Of a stretch of 64,000 nt of DNA, positions 7,784 through 14,221 are shown one piece after another (the stretch's first letter is position 1; each line of letters opens with the position of its first letter). The notes under the pieces were generated by a model. The model ran no database searches. It saw only the letters and a list, made by a program, of their open reading frames with translations, and was not told the origin of the DNA. The stretch is taken from NCBI RefSeq assembly GCF_030252345.1, contig NZ_CP126980.1, positions 7,765,501-7,829,500 of the forward strand. The letters are read 5' to 3'. Made by a program: the position numbers and the translations under genes. The stretch is from Actinoplanes oblitus (GTDB lineage Bacteria > Actinomycetota > Actinomycetes > Mycobacteriales > Micromonosporaceae).

Positions 7784-7939
7784 GACGGCACCGGCGACGC
7801 GGGAGCGCGGACGGCACCGGCGACGCGGGAGCGTGGACGGCACCGATCGCGCGAAAGTGCGGACGGCACCGATCGCGCGAAAGTGCGGACGGCACCGATC
7901 GCGCGAAAGTACGGACGGCACCGATTTCGTTGGCGGTGC
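7784..7939. repeat. 26-bp tandem repeat, six copies in two sub-types
   Basis: Units start at 7784, 7810, 7836, 7862, 7888 and 7914, all with GACGGCACCG. Units 1-2 continue GCGACGCGGGAGCG; units 3-5 continue ATCGCGCGAAAGT, which contains the palindrome TCGCGCGA; unit 6 decays after ten bases. The array ends just before the IclR gene's 3' end. No convincing coding frame crosses it. Confidence 0.92.
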
Positions 7940-7970
7940 TTGACGGTGCCAATCGCGTCGGCGCCGGTGA

Positions 7971-8783
7971 TCAGGGGGACTCGGGAGCCTCCATGCGAGG
8001 GTCGAGCACCTTGCTGGGCCGATAACCGAGTGCCGCGCTCGCGTCCCGGGCGGCCGCCACCACCAGCGGAGCGAGCCGGTCGACGTCGGCCGGGCCGATG
8101 CGCTGGGTCGGCGCGCCGATGCCGATGACGGTCGCCAACTCGCCGGCATGGTCGAAGACGGGTGCGCTGATCGATCCGGCGCCCTCGTGCCGCTCGTCGA
8201 ACGCGGCGGCGTATCCCTGGCTCCTGGCCTGCTCGACCTGCTTGTCCAGCACGTCGATGTCGACCGGGGTGTGCTCGGTGAACCGGGGCAGCCCGTGCCG
8301 GATGAGGTCGGTGCGGGCGGCCGGATCGTAGGCCAGGAAGATCTTGCCGGGTGCGCCCGCGTGGAGGGGCATCACCATGCCGACTTTGAACAGCCGCATC
8401 ACGATGTGACGAGTCTCGGCAACGGCGATGACGGTTCGAGACGCGCCGTCACGCACGTACAGACAGGCGGTCTCGCCGGTCTCGTCGCAGAGTCGCTGCA
8501 GGATCGGCTTGGTCAGCTGCACGATGTCGAGACCGAACGTGCCGGGCGCCGCCCACTGCACCAGTGCCAGCCCGATGCGGTAGCGGTCGCCGCTGCGGTC
8601 GAGGAAGCCCTCCCGCACGAGGTTGTGCACCAACCGCTGGCAGGTGCTGGCGTGCAGCCCGCTGCGCTGGGTGATCTCCCGTAACGACGGCTCGGGCTCG
8701 GTCACCGAGAAACAGTCCAGGATCTTCGTGATCTTTTCGAGCACCAGCAACGGTGGCGTGCCCGTGCCGCGGTCGGTCGCCAC
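7971..8783 (-). CDS. IclR family transcriptional regulator
   Basis: A 270-residue regulator. The N-terminal winged helix-turn-helix (about 10-75) shows LREITQRSGLHASTCQRLVHNLVREGFL. The C-terminal IclR effector domain follows (LQRLCDETGETACLYV, HAGAPGKIFLAY and YAAAFDERHEGAGSISAPVFD). It is divergent from the maleate isomerase gene, so it probably controls that gene and itself in response to a small organic acid. GTG start with AGGGGC upstream. A dyad in the 113-bp intergenic region is the likely operator. Confidence 0.92.
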   Translation of the reverse strand: MATDRGTGTPPLLVLEKITKILDCFSVTEPEPSLREITQRSGLHASTCQRLVHNLVREGFLDRSGDRYRIGLALVQWAAPGTFGLDIVQLTKPILQRLCDETGETACLYVRDGASRTVIAVAETRHIVMRLFKVGMVMPLHAGAPGKIFLAYDPAARTDLIRHGLPRFTEHTPVDIDVLDKQVEQARSQGYAAAFDERHEGAGSISAPVFDHAGELATVIGIGAPTQRIGPADVDRLAPLVVAAARDASAALGYRPSKVLDPRMEAPESP

Positions 8784-8830
8784 TCGCAGCCCCTTCAGGT
8801 CGGAAATCCTCGGTAGTGACTATACCAACA

Positions 8831-8865
8831 ACTCACATCGTGGGTTCATGCCTTACATTGTGAGT
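8831..8865. promoter_or_regulatory. Inverted repeat in the IclR/isomerase intergenic region
   Basis: ACTCACA (8831-8837) and TGTGAGT (8859-8865) are perfect inverted arms 21 bp apart, between the divergent genes. The position fits an operator shared by both promoters. The long gap could mean two half-sites bound by a tetrameric IclR protein. Confidence 0.5.
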
Positions 8866-8896
8866 CGTTCGACGCTGCCGACGCAGGGAGAGATTC

Positions 8897-9697
8897 GTGA
8901 ACTCGCAAACGCTGGCTCGGGGGGACATCGCGACAGCGGCCGCCCTCCCCGCCCGGATCGGCCTGATCGTGCCGAGTTCGAACACCACCATCGAGACCGA
9001 GCTGCCCGAGCTGTTCCGGCGGCAGAGCGACGCGACCGGGCGGGCGTACACGTTCCACTCCGCCCGGGCCGGCATGCGCACGGTCAACCAGCGCGAGCTG
9101 GACGCGATGGTGGGCAGGTCCGCGGAGTGCGCGGAAGCCCTCGCCGACGCCGACGTGGACGTCATCGCCTACGCCTGCCTGGTGGCGATCATGGCCCAGG
9201 GGCCCGGGGAGCACCGGGCCGCCGAGCGGGTGATCGCCGGCGCCGCCGCGCGCGGCGGCCACCCCGCGGCAGTGACGAGCAGCGCCGGCGCGCTGGTCCG
9301 CGCCCTGCACGCGATCGGGGCGAGCCGGGTCGCGATGGTCACCCCGTACCTGCGGCCGCTCACCCAGGTGGTGCGGGAGTACCTCGAGGCCGAGGGGATC
9401 GAGGTGCTCGACGCGGTCAGCCTCGAGGTCGACGACAATCTCGCCGTCGGCCGGCTCGACCCCGCGCGACTGCTCGGGATCGCCAGTGGACTGCGTCGTG
9501 ACGGCGCCGACGCGATCGTCCTCTCGGCCTGCGTACAGATGCCCTCCCTGCCCGCCGTGCAACAGGTCGAGGACGCCCTCGGCCTGCCGGTGGTCACCGC
9601 GGCCACCGCCACGACGTACGAGATCCTCAAGGCTCTCGGCCATCAGCCGGCCATCGCCGGCGCGGGCCGGCTTCTCGCCGGCTCGTCTCGTCCCTGA
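8897..9697 (+). CDS. Maleate cis-trans isomerase (Asp/Glu racemase superfamily)
   Basis: A 266-residue enzyme with the maleate isomerase pattern: IGLIVPSSNTTIETELP at the N-terminus, the first catalytic cysteine in AYACLVAIMAQGPGEH (Cys94) and the second in LSACVQMPSLPAVQ (Cys212). These belong to the two pseudo-symmetric halves of the fold. The enzyme converts maleate to fumarate, the last step of nicotinate and some gentisate degradation routes; the closely related arylmalonate decarboxylases cannot be fully excluded. GTG start after GCAGGGAGA. It is the first gene of a short plus-strand unit with a PEBP gene and is probably controlled by the divergent IclR protein. Confidence 0.85.
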   Translation: MNSQTLARGDIATAAALPARIGLIVPSSNTTIETELPELFRRQSDATGRAYTFHSARAGMRTVNQRELDAMVGRSAECAEALADADVDVIAYACLVAIMAQGPGEHRAAERVIAGAAARGGHPAAVTSSAGALVRALHAIGASRVAMVTPYLRPLTQVVREYLEAEGIEVLDAVSLEVDDNLAVGRLDPARLLGIASGLRRDGADAIVLSACVQMPSLPAVQQVEDALGLPVVTAATATTYEILKALGHQPAIAGAGRLLAGSSRP

Positions 9698-9715
9698 TTC
9701 AACGGAGGAAAAGAA

Positions 9716-10258
9716 GTGAGTCTCGATCGTCCCGTCGCGCCCGACCCCTACGAGCAGCTGCCCAGGGCCGGATCGTTCCAGGTGACCTCAGCGGATGTCG
9801 CCGACGGCCGGCCGCTGGCCAACGCCCAGGTCTTCGACAGCTTCGGCATGACCGGCGACAACATCTCGCCGCAGCTGAGCTGGACCGGCTTCCCGGCGGA
9901 GACCAAGAGTTTCGTGGTGACCTGCTTCGACCCGGACGCCCCCACCCCCTCCGGCTTCTGGCACTGGCTGGTGGTGAACATCCCGGCCTCGGTCACCGAG
10001 CTGCCCACCGGCGCGGGCCGCGGCGACGACTCGTTGCCGGGCGGCGCGTTCCACACCCGCAACGACTACGGCACCGCCGCCTACGGTGGCGCCGCCCCGC
10101 CGCAGGGCGACCAGGTGCACCGGTACTACTTCGTGGTGCACGCGCTGGACGTCGAGAAGCTGGACGTCACGCCGGACACCTCGCCCGCCGTCGTCAGCTT
10201 CAACCTGGCGTTCCACACGCTCGCCCGGGCGATCATCACGCCGGTGTACTCGCACTGA
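9716..10258 (+). CDS. PEBP family protein (YbhB/YbcL, Raf-kinase-inhibitor-like)
   Basis: A 180-residue cytosolic protein. It shows the two PEBP signatures: [19 protein letters not shown] (about 75-93) and [17 protein letters not shown] (about 122-138), which line the anion-binding pocket. The GTG start follows ACGGAGGAAAAGA, a very strong Shine-Dalgarno sequence, only 18 bp after the isomerase stop, so the two are co-transcribed. The bacterial role is undefined. A perfect 13-bp hairpin follows the stop. Confidence 0.92.
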   Translation: MSLDRPVAPDPYEQLPRAGSFQVTSADVADGRPLANAQVFDSFGMTGDNISPQLSWTGFPAETKSFVVTCFDPDAPTPSGFWHWLVVNIPASVTELPTGAGRGDDSLPGGAFHTRNDYGTAAYGGAAPPQGDQVHRYYFVVHALDVEKLDVTPDTSPAVVSFNLAFHTLARAIITPVYSH

Positions 10259-10264
10259 CGCTCC

Positions 10265-10295
10265 GGGTGGCCGCGGGGCAGGCCCGCGGCCACCC
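10265..10295 (+). terminator. GC-rich hairpin terminator after the PEBP gene
   Basis: GGGTGGCCGCGGG (10265-10277) pairs perfectly with CCCGCGGCCACCC (10283-10295) across a five-base loop. It starts six bases after the stop codon. No T tract follows. Confidence 0.7.
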
Positions 10296-10380
10296 GAGAG
10301 GGTGCGCCTCGGCGGCCCGCGGCCACCCGGGAGAGTGCGCTTCGGCGGCCCGCGCCACCCGGGCGGGTGCGTCTCGGCGG
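10283..10380. repeat. 33-bp tandem repeat, three copies
   Basis: Units 10283-10315, 10316-10348 and 10349-10380 start CCCGCGGCCACCCG and end TCGGCGG. The first unit contains the right arm of the terminator stem. The rest of the gap to 10650 shows nothing further recognisable except a ribosome binding site. Confidence 0.85.
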
Positions 10381-10650
10381 CAGCGGCGGCGGATCCCGGG
10401 CGAGTCGACGGCCGGCACACCGCGCGCGACGAGGACCAGCCGGGAGAGGCGTGCCGCCGGTGATCGGCGACGGCGGTCGGAGGTGCGGGTTCGGTTAAGG
10501 TGGCGGGGTGAGTCCGTTTCCCGGCGTTCTGCCGCCGCCGCGCTCCTGAGCGGAGCGTGAGCCACGCCGTCTGAGCCATGCTCGGACGGCGCTGTCGCGA
10601 TGCGTTCCGCAGCCGGACCGAAACCGACTCACCCTCCGCGGAGCACACGC

Positions 10651-11637
10651 ATGTTCTCGTTCTCTTCGTCCCCGAGCCCGGCCGGAGCACGGCTGAGCCT
10701 CGTCCAACTCTCGATCGCCGGCATCCTCTGGGGCACCGCCGGCGTCGTGGTCCAGGTGGTCGCCGCCCGCACCGGCCTCGGCGCCGTCGCCATCGGTTTC
10801 TACCGCCTGCTCGTCGCTGCCGGAACCATGCTGATCCTCGGGTTCCGGGCCCGCCACCGGATCTGGGCGGCGTTCCGGTCCGCTCCCCTCGCGATCGTCG
10901 CCGCCGGCGTGGGCCTGGCGGCCTACCAGGCTCTGTACTTCGTCGCCGTCCGCCTGACCGGGGTCAGCATCGCCACAGTGGTCAGTCTCGGCCTGGCCCC
11001 CGTCCTGCTCAGCGCCTGGGAGACGATCCGCACCCGGCGCCGTCCGGCCGGCACCGAACTGGCCGCCTCGACCGCTGCCATCGCCGGCCTGGTGCTGATC
11101 GCCGGCGCGAGCATCGACAGCGTCGCCGGAGGTCCGAACGTCACCAGCGCGGCCGCCGGCACCACCGCTGGGCTGGGACTGCTCGCGGCGATAGCCTCCG
11201 GCACCGTCTACGCCGCGTCGACCGCCCTCAGCCGGCACACCGCACAGGGCGTGCCGCCGCTGGTCCTCACCACCCTGTCCGGCACCATCGGCGCGATCTC
11301 CCTGGCCCCGATCGCGGTGGCGCAGGGCGTGACGTTCACCCCGGGACTCCAGCCGATCGCCCTGCTCCTCTACCTGGGCGCGATCACCACAGCGCTCGCC
11401 TACGCCTGCTTCTACACCGGCCTGCGGCACACCACCGGAAGCGTCGCCGTGGTCGTCACCCTGCTGGAGCCACTGACCGCCGCGCTGCTGGCCGTCCTGC
11501 TCCTCGGCGAACCGCTCGCCACCAGCACCGTCACCGGCGGCCTGCTCCTGCTCGGCGCGGTCACCACCCTCTATCTGGGCGCCGCTCGGACCCCGGCGGC
11601 GAGCCTGACCCGCTCCCGCGAACCGGACCGCGGATGA
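10651..11637 (+). CDS. EamA family transporter (drug/metabolite exporter)
   Basis: A 328-residue membrane protein with ten predicted helices in two EamA repeats. The first repeat starts at SIAGILWGTAGVVVQVV and the second near GLGLLAAIASGTVYAASTALS. The typical end YLGAITTALAYACFYTGLRH and LLEPLTAALLAVLLLGEPL is present. It probably exports amino acids or other small metabolites; the substrate is not predictable. The ATG at 10651 is chosen because GGAG lies ten bases upstream and the protein then begins with a short hydrophilic head; an in-frame ATG at 10600 would add an unlikely basic extension. Confidence 0.88.
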   Translation: MFSFSSSPSPAGARLSLVQLSIAGILWGTAGVVVQVVAARTGLGAVAIGFYRLLVAAGTMLILGFRARHRIWAAFRSAPLAIVAAGVGLAAYQALYFVAVRLTGVSIATVVSLGLAPVLLSAWETIRTRRRPAGTELAASTAAIAGLVLIAGASIDSVAGGPNVTSAAAGTTAGLGLLAAIASGTVYAASTALSRHTAQGVPPLVLTTLSGTIGAISLAPIAVAQGVTFTPGLQPIALLLYLGAITTALAYACFYTGLRHTTGSVAVVVTLLEPLTAALLAVLLLGEPLATSTVTGGLLLLGAVTTLYLGAARTPAASLTRSREPDRG

Positions 11638-12051
11638 TCCGGCCGCGCCAGGATCCTCCGGTTTCGGTCAAAGACTTTTTTGTACGCTTCCGTCCCGCCA
11701 CCACCCCTGCCCGCGCGAGGCCGGCCCGGCTCATGACCGCCTCCGCGCCGCCGGGCCGGCTGGCGCTCACGGTCGCCTCAGGACAGTCGACACCCCCGTG
11801 AGTGCCAGCCGGACACCGCGAGCCGAGCACGACCCGCGCCGGATCCGCCGAGCGCCGGCGCCCGGGACAGTGACACCACCTCGTCACCCAGGAGAGCCCG
11901 CCGCGCGGGGAGCGACACCGAACCGCCAAACACAAACTCCCCGTGGCTGGGTGAGACGGGAACGGCCGGTCGTGGGGCGGGCCGAATTCCGGGCGTACCG
12001 GAAAGCGGCGGCCCGCAAGGAAAGCGGACCACGCGCCGCCGCACGGCCGAT
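11638..12051. other. Gene-free stretch with a long inverted repeat
   Basis: No convincing gene. The main structure is an imperfect 17-bp inverted repeat, CCGGCTGGCGCTCACGG (11756-11772) against CCGTGAGTGCCAGCCGG (11796-11812), 16 of 17 pairs, loop 23 nt. It may terminate the EamA transcript or be an old element. A T-rich patch (ACTTTTTTGTAC, about 11668-11680) stands out in the GC-rich background. Confidence 0.45.
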
Positions 12052-12131
12052 GTGGTCAGGCGGTGAGGGCGGTGGTCAGGTGGTGAAGGCGGTGGTCAGG
12101 TGGTGAGGGCCGGAGTCAGGCGGTCAGGGCG
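12052..12131. repeat. 20-bp tandem repeat, four copies
   Basis: Units start at 12052, 12072, 12092 and 12112, all variants of GTGGTCAGGYGGTGARGGCG. The last copy runs into the 3' end of the reverse-strand membrane gene, whose C-terminal residues LTIALTA are encoded by a similar doublet. The array probably expanded from that gene end. Confidence 0.85.
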
Positions 12132-12751
12132 ATGGTCAGGGCGCCGGCCGCGACCAGGACGCCGGCCCACAAGCGGTCCACGTTGAACCAGGCGCGGCGG
12201 AGGATCCGGACGCCGAGGAACTCGTAGACGAGCAGGGCGCAACCGGCCATCACGGTGACCATCGCGACGGTGTGCACACCGGCCGCGGCCAGGCCGGTGA
12301 GGGCGCCGGCCGGGGAACCGGACAGCGCGTGGCCGGGGTGCGTGACCGGGACCGGCGTGGTGGCCAGCACGGGCAGCAGCATCAGGCCGGCGCCATGCGC
12401 TGACGACATCAGGAACGACCAGCCCGCCAGCTGCGCCGGCGACAGGCGCATGCCGGCCCAGCGGAAGTGGCGCTCGGAGAGCAGCCGCCACAGTCCGAAA
12501 CCGACCAGCAGCACGCCGCCGGCGATCCCGGTCACGTCGGCGGCGAGCACCGATCGGGTCGCCGAGATGACCGCGGCGACGATCGCGACCGAGGCGAGGT
12601 GCCCGGCCGCGATCGGGGGGAGCGAGCGCAGCAGCACCGCGCGGCTGCGCTCCTGCATGCCGCGGGCCACCGCGAACAGCCAGCCCATCGCCGGGTTCAG
12701 CCCGTGGAAGGCGCCCAGCGCGATCAGCGCCGCGTAGGAGCCCCAGGTCAC
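12116..12751 (-). CDS. Membrane protein of the SBP56 (methanethiol oxidase) operon
   Basis: A 211-residue integral membrane protein with about six hydrophobic helices. It begins YAALIALGAFHGLNPAMGWLFA; this histidine-glycine-asparagine-proline motif in the first helix recalls metal-transporter families (NreB/UreH-like HxxxPxHG), but I cannot place it firmly. A second histidine pair is in MSSAHGAGLML. Its GTG start overlaps the stop of the selenium-binding-protein gene (GTGA), so it is co-translated with it. A role in metal or sulfur handling for that oxidase is an inference from position. The stop lies in a 20-bp repeat array. Confidence 0.75.
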   Translation of the reverse strand: MTWGSYAALIALGAFHGLNPAMGWLFAVARGMQERSRAVLLRSLPPIAAGHLASVAIVAAVISATRSVLAADVTGIAGGVLLVGFGLWRLLSERHFRWAGMRLSPAQLAGWSFLMSSAHGAGLMLLPVLATTPVPVTHPGHALSGSPAGALTGLAAAGVHTVAMVTVMAGCALLVYEFLGVRILRRAWFNVDRLWAGVLVAAGALTIALTA

Positions 12752-14166
12752 GAGGGGAAACAGTACGAGTCGGAGGAGGCGTCGCCGCCCTGCAGCCGGG
12801 TCTGGTGCACGCGGCGGCCGCGGAACTCGTCGCCGTGCGGGAAGAACCGCTGGTCCAGCGTGAACGCGCCGGCGGTGACGTCGGCCTTGGCGAGCCAGGC
12901 GCCGACGCCGTCCGGGTAGAACTGGTCGTCCCAGGAGCCGTAGAGCGAGTTGGTCACGTAGACCCGCTCGCCGTCCCGGGACACCTCGATCATCTGCGGC
13001 CCGCCGGCCAGCGGCTCGTCCGGGAACGCCGGGTGCGGGGTCCGCCGGACGATCCCGCCCAGGTGCACCGAGTCCTTCAAGACCGGGTGGAACGGGTCGC
13101 TGACGTCGTAGCGCCGCAGCTCACCGGTGCCCCAGCAGGAGACGTAGAGGTACTTGTCGTCCACGCTCAGATCGATGTCGGTGACCAGCGGCGGCACCGC
13201 GCCGAACGGCTGCAGGGCGGGCGGCAGCAGCGCCGGGTCGGCCGGCTCGGCCGGGATGTCGATGATCTTGCGGACCTCGAAGCCGCCGCCGGACCGGTGC
13301 CAGACCCAGATCGAGGCGGACAGGTCCACCACCGAGATCACCACGCCGAGGAAGCCGTGCGAGGCGGTCGGCTCGTGGGCCGGGCGCAGCTCCAGCGCCA
13401 TCTGGTACTGGTCGCCGAGGTCGACGGTCTGCACCAGGCTGCGCTTGGCCAGGTCCCAGAAGTGGATCCGGTGCCCGTACCGGCGCCCGAGCAGCAGCTC
13501 CGGCACGATGCCGTCCTCGATCATGCCGGGCGTGCCCCACTCCGAGGTGACCAGGACGTCCTGCGTCAGGTGCCACCAGAAGTCGTAGGCGAGGTACTGG
13601 TCCCCACGATCGGCCTCCCACGCGCCGCGCACGTCGAAGGTCTGGTGGTCGAGGATCGCGATGCCGCCGGGCCCGTCGTCGCCCCGACCGGCGCCGAGGG
13701 CGGAGACGTAGATCCCGTCCGGGCCGCAGTGGACGGTGTGCGGGCGCGAATAGTCCGCCTTGGCGGCCAGCTCCGCGGCGCTGATCTCCTTGACCAGCTG
13801 CGGGCTGCGCGGGTCGTCCCGGGTGTCGAGCACGTAGATCCGCGACGACCGCAGGCCGGGAACGATCAGGTAGCGGCGCTCCACGTGCGGGTGCGGGGCG
13901 GTCGGGCACAGGGCGCTGCTGCACGCGTTCCAGCCGAAGTGGTGCAGCTCGTCACCGGTGTGCGGCAGGTCGGTCCAGCCGACGACCCGGCCGTACTCGG
14001 CCGAGGCCGGGTCGGTGTCGATCACCGCGATCGCGTCGGGCTTCTCGGCCGCGCGATCGAAAGCGGCCACGTAGGCGAGCTTTTCCGCCGGAGCACCGGC
14101 CGCGTCACTCGGCGAGGGGTAGAACGTCGGATCCGGTGTCCATCGCGTCATGCCGCTCATCGTCAC
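12748..14166 (-). CDS. SBP56 family protein, methanethiol oxidase-type
   Basis: A 472-residue member of the selenium-binding-protein 56 family, related to bacterial methanethiol oxidase (MtoX) and human SELENBP1. The block GDELHHFGWNACSSALC (about 71-87) has the conserved histidine pair and the cysteine equivalent to the selenium-binding residue. Further metal-ligand histidines are in SRPHTVHCG and in the C-terminal beta-propeller. The family oxidises methanethiol to formaldehyde, sulfide and peroxide, with copper in the characterised bacterial enzyme. Bacterial homologues can be periplasmic; this one shows no signal peptide. GTG start; ATG codons at +6 and +15 are alternatives. It is followed by the overlapping membrane protein. 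Confidence 0.9.
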   Translation of the reverse strand: MTMSGMTRWTPDPTFYPSPSDAAGAPAEKLAYVAAFDRAAEKPDAIAVIDTDPASAEYGRVVGWTDLPHTGDELHHFGWNACSSALCPTAPHPHVERRYLIVPGLRSSRIYVLDTRDDPRSPQLVKEISAAELAAKADYSRPHTVHCGPDGIYVSALGAGRGDDGPGGIAILDHQTFDVRGAWEADRGDQYLAYDFWWHLTQDVLVTSEWGTPGMIEDGIVPELLLGRRYGHRIHFWDLAKRSLVQTVDLGDQYQMALELRPAHEPTASHGFLGVVISVVDLSASIWVWHRSGGGFEVRKIIDIPAEPADPALLPPALQPFGAVPPLVTDIDLSVDDKYLYVSCWGTGELRRYDVSDPFHPVLKDSVHLGGIVRRTPHPAFPDEPLAGGPQMIEVSRDGERVYVTNSLYGSWDDQFYPDGVGAWLAKADVTAGAFTLDQRFFPHGDEFRGRRVHQTRLQGGDASSDSYCFPS

Positions 14167-14221
14167 CCGCGCGAGCCGCCGCGACCAGGTTTACATCTGT
14201 CACATTCGATACCGGACCCGA

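Noticed and set aside
7622..7939. Regular repeats that look like a CRISPR array
   Set aside because: Units are head to tail without unique spacers, and no cas gene is present.
8018..8025. GCCGATAA, the -10 of FliA/WhiG promoters
   Set aside because: It lies inside the IclR gene, has no matching -35 at 15-17 bp, and leads to no gene.
11778..12044. Reverse-strand 88-codon frame in the EamA/SBP56 gap
   Set aside because: Low-complexity, no RBS, no conserved look, crosses the long inverted repeat.
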